Shown here in pieces: positions 46,260 to 53,900 of a stretch of 54,901 bases of DNA; the first letter of the stretch is position 1; each line of letters begins with the position of its first letter. The notes under the pieces were generated by a model, which was not told where the DNA came from, searched no databases, and saw only the letters and a program-made list of their open reading frames with translations. A program made the position numbers and the translations under genes. Origin of the DNA: 66-474 sp044464225 (lineage in GTDB: Bacteria > Pseudomonadota > Gammaproteobacteria > Xanthomonadales > Rhodanobacteraceae); contig JBIQLN010000024.1 of assembly GCA_044464225.1 (NCBI GenBank), positions 1 through 54,901 of the forward strand, written 5' to 3'.

Positions 46260-47537
46260 CTACGCGATTCGCTCCACGCCACCCATGTACGCCCGCAGCG
46301 CTTCGGGCATCGTAATCGAGCCGTCGGCGTTCTGGTAATTCTCCATCACCGCGATGAGACAGCGGCCGACCGCGAGACCCGAACCGTTCAACGTGTGCAC
46401 CAGTTCCGGCTTGCCGGTGGCGGGGCTCCGCCAGCGTGCCTGCATCCGGCGTGCCTGGAAGTCCGTGTCGTTGGAACATGACGAAATTTCGCGATAGGTA
46501 TTCTGCGACGGCAGCCAGACTTCCAGGTCGTAGGTTCGGGCGGCCGCGAAACCCATGTCGCCGGTGCAGAGCTGCATCTTGCGATATGGCAACTCCAGGT
46601 TCCGCAACACCGTCTCGGCATGGCTCGTGAGTTCCTCCAGCGCGTCGAACGACTTCGATGGTTCGACGATCTGCACCAGTTCCACCTTCTCGAACTGGTG
46701 CTGGCGGATCATGCCCTTCACGTCCTTGCCGTAGGAACCGGCTTCCGCGCGGAAGCACGGCGTGTGCGCGGTCAGCTTCATCGGCAGCGCATCGGCTTCG
46801 ATGATCGAATCACGCACGATATTCGTCAGCGGAACTTCCGCGGTCGGAATCAAATAGCGCTTCGTTTCCCCGACCGTGGTCGAAAACAGGTCTTCCTCGA
46901 ACTTCGGCAACTGCCCTGTGCCTTGCATGGTCTCCGGATTCACCAGCAACGGCACGTTGCATTCCGTGTAGCCGTGTTCGCGGGTGTGCAGGTCAAGCAT
47001 GAACTGCGCGAGCGCGCGATGCAGGTGGGCGAGCTGGCCGCGCAGCACCGTGAAGCGTGCGCCGGACAACTTCGCGCCGGCCTCGCCATCCAGCCAGCCA
47101 TGGCGGGCACCGAGTTCGACATGGTCCTTGACTTCGAAATCGAAAGCGCGCGGCGTACCCCAGCGCGACACTTCGACATTTTCGGTTTCGTCCTGGCCCA
47201 CCGGCGTGGATTCATGCGGCAGGTTGGGAATGCCCAGCGCAATCGCAGACAGCTTCTGCTGCACTTCGGCCAGCGCCGCTTCATTGGCTTTCAGCTTGTC
47301 GCCGAGGCCGGCGACCTCGACCATGATCGGCGCGACGTCCTCGCCCTTGGCCTTGGCCTGCCCGATCGCCTTGGAGCGTGCGTTGCGCAGCGCCTGCAAT
47401 TCCTGCGTTTCGGTCGCGAGGCGCTTGCGGTCGGCCTCCAGCGCTTCGATGGCCGCCACATCGAGTTCGTAGCCGCGCGTCTTCAGGCGCGCCGCGGTGT
47501 CCTCGAGATGCGCGCGCAGCAGAACCGGATCCAGCAT
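46260..47537 (-). CDS. serS: Serine--tRNA ligase
   Basis: Class II aminoacyl-tRNA synthetase of 425 residues. The N-terminal helical hairpin that grips the long variable arm of tRNA-Ser covers about 30-105 (ALEADRKRLATETQELQALRNARS...). Motif 2 is in CFRAEAGSYGKDVKGMIRQHQFEKVELV and motif 3 in LNGSGLAVGRCLIAVMENYQ, with TAEVPLTN for serine binding. It charges tRNA-Ser, one copy of which lies 282 bp downstream. A GATAAT-like -10 element at 47570-47575 (minus strand) precedes it; no good -35 is seen. Confidence 0.98.
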   Translation of the reverse strand: MLDPVLLRAHLEDTAARLKTRGYELDVAAIEALEADRKRLATETQELQALRNARSKAIGQAKAKGEDVAPIMVEVAGLGDKLKANEAALAEVQQKLSAIALGIPNLPHESTPVGQDETENVEVSRWGTPRAFDFEVKDHVELGARHGWLDGEAGAKLSGARFTVLRGQLAHLHRALAQFMLDLHTREHGYTECNVPLLVNPETMQGTGQLPKFEEDLFSTTVGETKRYLIPTAEVPLTNIVRDSIIEADALPMKLTAHTPCFRAEAGSYGKDVKGMIRQHQFEKVELVQIVEPSKSFDALEELTSHAETVLRNLELPYRKMQLCTGDMGFAAARTYDLEVWLPSQNTYREISSCSNDTDFQARRMQARWRSPATGKPELVHTLNGSGLAVGRCLIAVMENYQNADGSITMPEALRAYMGGVERIA

Positions 47538-47591
47538 CTTCGACCCTCGTGGAGCAAAGGAAAGCGCGCATTATCGCCGAACGCGCGCCAA

Positions 47592-47616
47592 CGTGCCGGC
47601 GCGCTGCGCCGGCACG
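47592..47616. terminator. Perfect 11-bp hairpin upstream of serS
   Basis: cgtgccggcgc pairs perfectly with gcgccggcacg around a 3-nt loop. It lies 16 bp after the stop codon of the membrane-protein gene and 54 bp before the serS start. Only a short TT follows on the minus strand, so it is a probable but weak intrinsic terminator separating the two genes. Confidence 0.55.
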
Positions 47617-47632
47617 CGAGGGGCAATGCCAA

Positions 47633-48214
47633 TCAGACCGCGGCGGCGCGCGTGGCGCTGCGGCGGCCCAGCCACCACGCGATCACGATACCGGCCAACA
47701 GCCAGCCGATGCCTTGATCCAGCAGGTTGCCGACCATGTATTCGGCCGGAAACTTGTACCAGTTCCACAGCGCCACGATGTCGAGCAGCCAGCCGAACAC
47801 GCCGAAAACCATGGCACCCAGCACGCGCATGCCGAGCCCCCACGCGGTACTTGCAAGCACGAACGCGACCAGCGGCGCGCCCAGCAAATTGATGACGAAT
47901 TGCCTGCCGAGTTCGGGCAGCATGCCCGCACCGATCGTATTGGTGGGACTGACCACCACGAACAGGAATGAGTTCTTCCGCGCACGTTCGGTCCAGCCCT
48001 GCACCGCCGTGGCGTCGTTCATTTTTTCGGGCGCCAGGTAAGGCAGCACGTACATGCCCGGATCCGGCAGGCCGCTGCTGGCAGCCTGCAACACCGCAGT
48101 CTCGTTCTGCGGCGCACGAAAACCCATTTCGCCGATCGGCAGCAGCATGTGCGAAACGAACTGCCAGAGGAAAATCACGATGGCGCCGGACAGCGCCGCG
48201 ACCGCGATACGCAT
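47633..48214 (-). CDS. Integral membrane protein of unknown function
   Basis: A 193-residue protein. The N-terminal helix (RIAVAALSGAIVIFLWQFVSHMLLP) is followed by a roughly 75-residue loop likely outside the membrane (GFRAPQNETAVLQAASSGLPDPGMYVLPYLAPEK). Then come about three helices (FVINLLGAPLVAFVLAS, MRVLGAMVFGVFGWLLDIV, GIGWLLAGIVIAWWLG). No enzyme motif is visible and I do not recognise the family. ATG 48214 opens directly on the hydrophobic segment; the same frame is open upstream over non-coding sequence. It lies between the PD40 operon and serS, 94 bp after the last PD40 gene on the same strand. Confidence 0.75.
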   Translation of the reverse strand: MRIAVAALSGAIVIFLWQFVSHMLLPIGEMGFRAPQNETAVLQAASSGLPDPGMYVLPYLAPEKMNDATAVQGWTERARKNSFLFVVVSPTNTIGAGMLPELGRQFVINLLGAPLVAFVLASTAWGLGMRVLGAMVFGVFGWLLDIVALWNWYKFPAEYMVGNLLDQGIGWLLAGIVIAWWLGRRSATRAAAV

Positions 48215-48308
48215 GGCACACCTGCCGTGAAGTGGCAGGGCACGCTGGATGCGGCCCCGGCAACGGTCAAGCTGCATCGCGGCACGGCCGGCCAGCGTTA
48301 AACCGGTG

Positions 48309-49214
48309 TCACCGCACGGCCGCACGCCCTCGCAGCCACGGTTCCAATGCAAGCCGATAGATGGCCGAATTCCCCGTGAAGGTGAGCGCCCGGCCATTGG
48401 GCATGACATGCGAACCCCACGGGCCGACGGCATTGACGGCATCGCCCAGGTCGATCGGCTCGCCCCAGTGGTCGCCCTCGTGGAAGGCAATGCACAGACG
48501 CCCCAATCCGGCCGCCGTCTTGCCATAGCCGAACACGATGAATGAGCCATCCGGCGCGATCGCGGGGTCGTGGGTCGAAACGGATGGATCGCCGAGGCTC
48601 ACGCGCGTGGGCGGCAAATACCGCGCGCCGCGGTAAGGCGAACGATAGATATGCATCGCGCGATCCTCGCCACGCTGGATGAAATACAGCGTGCCATCGG
48701 CGGCAATGCTGGGCGAAACCAGGAACGGACTCTGGTTGACGGTTGGGCCGAGCCACATCGGCGCGCCCCACCGGCTGCCCCTCCATTCCACCTTCCACAA
48801 GTTGCCGCCGTGATACGCCTTTCCGTCGACATCCCGGATCAGCCGTTTGCCACCCGGCACGACCGGCCGATCCGAACTGAACACCAGGTATGAACCATCG
48901 GGCGAAAGAGCCGGATCCTGGTCGTACCAGTGGCCGGAAAAACTTGCGACCCGCGGCTGCGACCAGCGACCATCGACCTTGTACGAAACCATGATGGTCT
49001 TGTGCTTGCCTTCGCTGCGATCGAAGAACACCGTGTGGCCGTCCGGTGTGTACGCCAGCGTATCGTCGCTTTCGGGATGGAGGATGCCGCCCAGCGTGAC
49101 GGGAACGGGCGTTGCGTCCGGCGTCGCCGCATTCAGGGACAGCGCGGTACCGCCGGTGAACAGCATCACCGCAAGCAGGGCCAATCGCTTCGTGTTCGAA
49201 ACGCTTGTATTCAT
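48309..49214 (-). CDS. Exported PD40-type beta-propeller protein, paralogue 3 of 3
   Basis: A 301-residue protein with a signal peptide (NTKRLALLAVMLFTGGTALSLNA). Five or six short WD40-like/PD40 strands follow: LAYTPDGHTVFFDRS, DPALSPDGSYLVFSSDRP, SPSIAADGTLYFIQR, DPAIAPDGSFIVFGYGK and VMPNGRALTFTG. The x-P-x-xAPDG-xx-x-F pattern is the TolB/PD40 propeller repeat. No catalytic residues are evident; such domains usually bind proteins or ligands in the periplasm. It shares blocks with the two genes upstream, for example VASFSGHWYDQDPALSPDGS and WGEPIDLGDAVNAVGPWGSH. It starts 22 bp after the preceding paralogue, so all three should be co-transcribed. Confidence 0.8.
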   Translation of the reverse strand: MNTSVSNTKRLALLAVMLFTGGTALSLNAATPDATPVPVTLGGILHPESDDTLAYTPDGHTVFFDRSEGKHKTIMVSYKVDGRWSQPRVASFSGHWYDQDPALSPDGSYLVFSSDRPVVPGGKRLIRDVDGKAYHGGNLWKVEWRGSRWGAPMWLGPTVNQSPFLVSPSIAADGTLYFIQRGEDRAMHIYRSPYRGARYLPPTRVSLGDPSVSTHDPAIAPDGSFIVFGYGKTAAGLGRLCIAFHEGDHWGEPIDLGDAVNAVGPWGSHVMPNGRALTFTGNSAIYRLALEPWLRGRAAVR

Positions 49215-49236
49215 CGCGCAACCTGATTGCTTCGCG

Positions 49237-50214
49237 TTACTTCGTGATGCCATGCGCGCGCAGTACGTCGGAAATGTCGAACCGCCACAGATTGCGCGAG
49301 CCGTTCAACGGCTCCTGCAGCCGCCGCTGCAGTGATTGCGCGTCGTCCCGCGGCTTGGGGAAATGCACGGCGCCGCGGCGGTTGCTCGACACGAACAGTT
49401 CGCCGAACGCCGGGCCAAGCGAAGGGGCGTTTTCCAGCGATCCGCTATTGATCGGCGCCGGGAGGTGCTGCGGCTTGCTCCAGCCGCCGTCCGGCTTGCG
49501 GAAGGCGATGTAGAGATCCGCACGGCCCAGCGAGTCACCCTCGTCACCCGCGAAGATCAGGAAACGCTCCTGCGGATCGATCGCGGGATCCATGCGGTTG
49601 TTCTTGATGTCGCCGAGCTCCACCCGTTGCGGCGCCGTGTAACCCCGCGCCGTGCGGCGCGCCAGGTAGATCTGGTACGCCGCGCCGGAATCGGGACGGT
49701 GCGCGGAAAAAAAGACGTCGCCATTGGCCGCCACCGACGGGTTGTAGATCATGTTGCCGTCGTTGAGCTTGCCCTCGACGTGCACGGGCTGCCCCCACCG
49801 GCCGTCCGGCCGCCGCTCGACGTACCACAGGTTGGTGCCGGTGAAATGTTGGCCGGACATTTCGGCCATCAGCGGTGTATCGCCCGGATGCACCGGCCGG
49901 TTGGAAACGAAATACAACCGTTTGCCGTCCGGCGACAAGGTCGGTTCGGAGTCGTGCCACTGCCCCGAGAACGACGCGACCTGCGGTGCGGACCAACGTC
50001 CGCCGTCGCGGTGCGCGACCAGGATGGTGTCGTCCTTCTCGGCGAAATCCGAGCGCATGAAGTAAAGCGTGTTGCCATCCCGCGTCGACGCCACCGATGT
50101 TTCCTGAAGGCCCGTCGAAATCACGCCGGGGCCAACGAGGTGCCCGGCCCCGTCCGCGGCTGTCGCCACACCCGACATCGCGATGAGGATCGCAAAAAGG
50201 CAATGGTTTTTCAT
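49237..50214 (-). CDS. Exported PD40-type beta-propeller protein, paralogue 2 of 3
   Basis: A 325-residue protein with signal peptide MKNHCLFAILIAMSGVATAA. The propeller strands are ASTRDGNTLYFMRSDF, EPTLSPDGKRLYFVSNRP, NPSVAANGDVFFSAHRP, DPAIDPQERFLIFAGDEG and APSLGPAFGELFVSSNRRG. It is the most divergent of the three: its last part reads ENAPSLGPAFGELFVSSN instead of the PWGSHLGPDG block of the others, and it lacks their EPWL C-terminal motif. ATG 50214 overlaps the stop of the upstream paralogue as ATGA, so translation is coupled. A role cannot be assigned beyond an exported binding propeller. Confidence 0.8.
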   Translation of the reverse strand: MKNHCLFAILIAMSGVATAADGAGHLVGPGVISTGLQETSVASTRDGNTLYFMRSDFAEKDDTILVAHRDGGRWSAPQVASFSGQWHDSEPTLSPDGKRLYFVSNRPVHPGDTPLMAEMSGQHFTGTNLWYVERRPDGRWGQPVHVEGKLNDGNMIYNPSVAANGDVFFSAHRPDSGAAYQIYLARRTARGYTAPQRVELGDIKNNRMDPAIDPQERFLIFAGDEGDSLGRADLYIAFRKPDGGWSKPQHLPAPINSGSLENAPSLGPAFGELFVSSNRRGAVHFPKPRDDAQSLQRRLQEPLNGSRNLWRFDISDVLRAHGITK

Positions 50215-51200
50215 GGCAAGACTCCGGCGGACAAGTGGGCCGTCGTGGCGGCCGCGGCGCCGCGGTGTGCCTGCAGCCACGGTTCCAGCGAGATGCCGTA
50301 GATGTGGTCGACTCCGTTGTCCCACGCGCGTGCGCGGGCGAGGTCGCGTTCGGCATCTGCACGGCTGCGCGGCCAGCTTGCCGGGGTCGTACGGCTGCCG
50401 GTGAAGTACAGCGTGGTGCCGTCGGGGCCCAGGTGCGAGCCCCAGGGTTGATAGGCATCGATGGCATCGCCAAGGTCGATCGCCCTGCCCCAGCCATCGC
50501 CTTCGCGAAACGCGATGTAGAGATGATCGGGCTGGTCGCTGCCGTTCTTGCCGGCGTCGAAGACGATGAACGATTGGTCCGGCGCGACTGCGGGATCGAG
50601 TTCGTGCATGCCATCCGGCATCAATTGCAGGCGCACGGATTTTTGATACTGCCCGTCGCGCCATGCCGAGCGGTAAAGGTGGAATTGATGCGATGGGTTG
50701 TCACGGCTCTGGAAATACAGGTCGCCATTGGCGGCGATGCTCGGCGCGAAGATGTACGTCCCGAAATTGACGGTATCCGGAAGCCGGACCGGTGCGCTCC
50801 AGCCGTCGGCCGTACGGTCCACGCGCCACAAATGGCCGCCGTGCACCGGCGTACCGCCGGGCGCATCAGGCCGATTGGACGGAAACACCATGAACGAACC
50901 GTCCGGCGCCAGCGCCGGATCATGGTCATTCCAGGTGCCGGAGAACGATGCGATCGCGGGCGTCGACCAATGCCCGTCGACCTCGTACGACACCATGATC
51001 ATCCCGATCGACCACGGCTGCTGGTGGAAAAAAACGGTCTTGCCGTCGGGCATGAAGGTCGCGCAATCCACGCCGGCAGCCGAGGAAACCACGCCCGGCG
51101 CGAACACATGCGGTTGGGGAGGTGCGGCGATTGCCGCGCCGCATGCCATGAACCACGATGCCACGCCACAAACCGACAGCAAGACCGAACGTCGCGCCAC
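50211..51200 (-). CDS. Exported PD40-type beta-propeller protein, paralogue 1 of 3 (first of operon)
   Basis: A 329-residue protein with signal peptide MARRSVLLSVCGVASWFMACGAAIAA. The propeller strands are ATFMPDGKTVFFHQQ, DPALAPDGSFMVFPSNRP, APSIAANGDLYFQSR, DPAVAPDQSFIVFDAGK and HLGPDGTTLYFTGSR. A 25-residue charged insertion (SWPRSRADAERDLARARAWDNG) before the terminal GISLEPWLQAHRG is absent in paralogue 3. It is the first gene of the tandem operon; the 142 bp upstream hold a 22-bp palindrome. The response regulator gene ends just beyond that gap on the same strand. Function unknown. Confidence 0.8.
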   Translation of the reverse strand: MARRSVLLSVCGVASWFMACGAAIAAPPQPHVFAPGVVSSAAGVDCATFMPDGKTVFFHQQPWSIGMIMVSYEVDGHWSTPAIASFSGTWNDHDPALAPDGSFMVFPSNRPDAPGGTPVHGGHLWRVDRTADGWSAPVRLPDTVNFGTYIFAPSIAANGDLYFQSRDNPSHQFHLYRSAWRDGQYQKSVRLQLMPDGMHELDPAVAPDQSFIVFDAGKNGSDQPDHLYIAFREGDGWGRAIDLGDAIDAYQPWGSHLGPDGTTLYFTGSRTTPASWPRSRADAERDLARARAWDNGVDHIYGISLEPWLQAHRGAAAATTAHLSAGVLP

Positions 51201-51244
51201 GCAGATTCTCCGGTTGCGATGGGAACGCAGCCGCGCGCGGCGAC

Positions 51245-51266
51245 CGCCGCGTGAAGTTACGCGGCG
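51245..51266. promoter_or_regulatory. 22-bp perfect palindrome upstream of the PD40 operon
   Basis: cgccgcgt and acgcggcg are perfect reverse complements separated by gaagtt. The site lies 45-66 bp before the first PD40 start codon, a usual place for an operator or activator site. LytTR regulators normally bind direct repeats of about 9 bp rather than an inverted repeat, so the protein bound here may be another factor. Function is inferred from position and symmetry only. Confidence 0.45.
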
Positions 51267-51342
51267 CGAGGTCCAATCACCTTCGGCTTGTGACGACAGA
51301 CGCCGCGGGCGTGACGAGCGGCCGCTCCGCGATGGCGAGCGG

Positions 51343-52098
51343 TCAGGACAGGCCGAGCAGCCTGCCCGCCTGGGCGCGGAAACGCCGACTCAGGTTGAGC
51401 CGGGTGCCATCGCGCAACACCACTTCGGCGTTGCCGTTGAACAGCGGATGGATTTCATGGACGCGGTCGACGTTCACGAGGATGCCGCGATGGATGCGCA
51501 GGAACTTCGCGGGGTCGAGCACTTCCTGCAGGTGCCGCATTGTCTCGCGATGCAGGTGGGATGCGCCCCCGGTGTGGATGCGCACGTAGTTGCCTTCGGC
51601 GCCGATCCAGTCGACCTCTTCGACGGCTATCACGCGGATGTGTTCGCCCACGTGCACGCTGAGGCGCTGCAGCCACCGTTCGCTTCCGCCGGGTGCCGCC
51701 GCGTCGCCGGCGTCGGCGTGCATTCCGCGCCAATGCCGCTTGACCCGCGCCATCGTGCGGTCGAAACGATCCTGGTCGATCGGCTTCAGCAGATAATCCA
51801 GCGCATTGGCGTCGAACGCGCGCAAGGCGTGCTGGCCGTATGCGGTGGCGAACACCACCATCGGCAGCGCGCCCGGCTGCAGTTCGTGCAGCAGCTTGAA
51901 GCCGTCGAGGCCCGGCATGCGGATGTCCAGGAACATCAGATCGGGCTTGAGCGCTTCGGCCGCCTGCATGGCCTCGGCGGCGTTGCCGCATTCGCCGACC
52001 ACCGTGACATCGGGGTGCGATGCCAGTGCCTGCCGCAGCGCCAGCCGCGCCAGCACTTCGTCGTCCACCAGCAGGGCGCGGATCGGCGGTGCGTTCAC
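51343..52098 (-). CDS. LytTR-family response regulator
   Basis: A 251-residue protein. The receiver domain (about 6-120) has the phospho-accepting Asp in LMFLDIRMPGLDG, acidic pair ALLVDDEV, FATAY and the conserved Lys in YLLKPI. The LytTR DNA-binding domain (about 145-250) has HIRVIAVEEVDWIGAEGNYVRIHT, then FLRIHRGILVNVDRVHEIHPLFNGNAEVVLRDG and the C-terminal LSRRFR. The gene overlaps the end of the LytS-type kinase by 4 bp, an evident two-component pair. Its targets are unknown; the PD40 operon begins 142 bp downstream on the same strand. Confidence 0.95.
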   Translation of the reverse strand: MNAPPIRALLVDDEVLARLALRQALASHPDVTVVGECGNAAEAMQAAEALKPDLMFLDIRMPGLDGFKLLHELQPGALPMVVFATAYGQHALRAFDANALDYLLKPIDQDRFDRTMARVKRHWRGMHADAGDAAAPGGSERWLQRLSVHVGEHIRVIAVEEVDWIGAEGNYVRIHTGGASHLHRETMRHLQEVLDPAKFLRIHRGILVNVDRVHEIHPLFNGNAEVVLRDGTRLNLSRRFRAQAGRLLGLS

Positions 52099-53210
52099 GC
52101 TGCACGCGCCGTGGTGGCTACCTGGAACGGCATGCGCAACACCACGCGCGTTCCACCGCCGTCGCGCGCCTGCATTTCGAGCGATGCCAGGTCCTCGAAC
52201 TGCATCCGCAGGCGCTCGCGCGTGGTGCCGAGGCCGACGCCGTCGACCACGTCATCGGGCATGCCGAGCCCGTCGTCCTCGACGGACACGTACAGGTATG
52301 CGCCTTCGCGGCGCGCACGGATCAGGAGACTGCCGGGCGTGGCCTTGTCCAGCAGGCCATGCCGCAGTGCGTTTTCCACCAGCGGCTGCAGGATCATGCC
52401 CGGCACCACGGCCTGCAACGCATCGTCGGCCACCTGGAACCGCGTCTGCAGGCGATCCCGGAAACGTTCGTGCTGGATCTCCAGGTAGCAACGCACGATC
52501 TCCAGTTCGTGCGACAACGGCACCAATGGCGAATGGCGCTCCTCCAGCGTCAACCGCAAGAGATCGCTCAGGCGCGCGATCATCCGGCGCGCGCGAATCG
52601 GCTCGGCCAGCGCCAGCGCCGAGATCGCATTCAAGGTGTTGAAAAGGAAATGCGGCTGCAACTGCATGCGCATCGCGTGCAGCTGCGATTGCACCAGTTG
52701 CGTTTCCAGGCGCGCGCTGCGCAGGCGCTCGTCGCGCAGGTGGCGCCGCGAATCCATCCCGCGCAACACCGCCAGGATCACCCAGTAGGTCAGCTGCGCG
52801 AAGTAGAAATTGAACACGAACTCGCGCTGCAGATAGCCACCGAACGAATGGACCGTCGTGATGTCCGTGCGCCAAACGATCCAGAACGCGCCGACCCGGA
52901 TCAGCACCTGCGCCAGCGCCATCGCGATGCTGGCAGGCACGTGCACGAGGCAGAAGCGGCCCCACCCCTTGCCGGCGGTTTGCCGCCCGAGTCGCCCGAT
53001 CGACGGCGCCAGCAACATCCACAACCAGAAGCTGGCGAGGTACCACGTCGCCAGCCGGCCCCAATTCGCCTGCTGGCCTTCGCTGAGATCGGACAGGCCC
53101 GCGCTCAATGCGTACGACAGGCCCAGCAACGTCCAGAAACCGAGGGCCAGGGCCCACGATTTGACGCGCGAACGGGTGACGGAATCGGACATACGGGGCG
53201 CAGTGTGCAT
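52095..53210 (-). CDS. LytS/YehU-type sensor histidine kinase
   Basis: A 371-residue membrane kinase. About four N-terminal helices (roughly residues 20-145, including WALALGFWTLLGLSYALSAGL, ATWYLASFWLWMLLAPSIG and FVFNFYFAQLTYWVILAVL) precede the His_kinase domain. The phospho-acceptor is in MQLQPHFLFNTLNAISALAL, and the ATPase N box in PLVENALRHGLLD with G box DDGLGMPDDVVDGVGLGTTRERL. There is no large periplasmic sensing loop, so the signal is probably sensed in the membrane. ATG 53210 has AGGCGG close upstream; ATG 53192 is an alternative. It overlaps the regulator gene by ATGA and is divergent from the NTF2-like gene. Confidence 0.92.
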   Translation of the reverse strand: MHTAPRMSDSVTRSRVKSWALALGFWTLLGLSYALSAGLSDLSEGQQANWGRLATWYLASFWLWMLLAPSIGRLGRQTAGKGWGRFCLVHVPASIAMALAQVLIRVGAFWIVWRTDITTVHSFGGYLQREFVFNFYFAQLTYWVILAVLRGMDSRRHLRDERLRSARLETQLVQSQLHAMRMQLQPHFLFNTLNAISALALAEPIRARRMIARLSDLLRLTLEERHSPLVPLSHELEIVRCYLEIQHERFRDRLQTRFQVADDALQAVVPGMILQPLVENALRHGLLDKATPGSLLIRARREGAYLYVSVEDDGLGMPDDVVDGVGLGTTRERLRMQFEDLASLEMQARDGGGTRVVLRMPFQVATTARAA

Positions 53211-53396
53211 GCACCGCCTGCCGAGCGAAAGCCCTCGCGGCCGCGGACGAGGCGCGGCATCGCCAGCGTTCCGTCCTCTTGTCACCGGCCGACGGTCGCT
53301 GGTCAGCGCCACGAGGCCGCTCGTCACAAAACCATGGAAGCCGATCGCGGAGCGACGCAAGGTGCCATCGCGATACCTCTTGCCAAGGAACCCGAC

Positions 53397-53879
53397 ATGC
53401 CACACCCGATGCGTTTCCCGGATGCCCTCCTTTCGCTGTGCGCGGTTTTCGTCATGGCCGCTGGCGTATCCATCGCCGCCGATGCCGCCGCGGCGAAGGT
53501 TGACGAAACCGCGGAAACGGCGGCCGCCGTCATGGCCGTGGACCAGCACTGGCTGGAGGCGGAAGTGGGCGGCGACACCGCGTGGCTGGAGGCGATGCTG
53601 ATGCCCGACTACCGCACGGTGGGCGCCGACGGCAAGGTCGGCGACAAGGCTGCGATACTGCGGTCGGCGACGAAAAACCGTGGCTCCGACAAGATGCGCA
53701 AGCAGGTCGACGCCTGGCAAAAGGCCCATCCGACCCGGCAATCCGTGGTGCTGCACGGCGACGTCGCGATCCTGTCATTTTCCGATCCGGGCACGGGGCG
53801 CGTCCTGTCCTCCGACATATTCATCTACCAGGACGGTGGATGGCACGCGCTGTATTCACAGCACGCCAAGGTGGAATGA
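53397..53879 (+). CDS. Exported NTF2-like (DUF4440/SnoaL-type) protein
   Basis: A 160-residue protein. The signal peptide (FPDALLSLCAVFVMAAGVSIAADA) is followed by the NTF2-like layout: a long helix AAVMAVDQHWLEAEVGGDTAWLEAMLMPDYRTVGADGKVGDKAAIL, then strands RQSVVLHGDVAILSFSDPG and SSDIFIYQDGGWHALYSQHAKVE. This is the DUF4440/SnoaL-like pattern, with no certain catalytic residues. AAGGA lies 8 bases before ATG 53397. It is divergent from the sensor kinase gene across 186 bp, so it could be a target of that two-component system; no binding site was identified. Confidence 0.8.
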   Translation: MPHPMRFPDALLSLCAVFVMAAGVSIAADAAAAKVDETAETAAAVMAVDQHWLEAEVGGDTAWLEAMLMPDYRTVGADGKVGDKAAILRSATKNRGSDKMRKQVDAWQKAHPTRQSVVLHGDVAILSFSDPGTGRVLSSDIFIYQDGGWHALYSQHAKVE

Positions 53880-53900
53880 ACAGCGGCGCGACGGGTGCGT

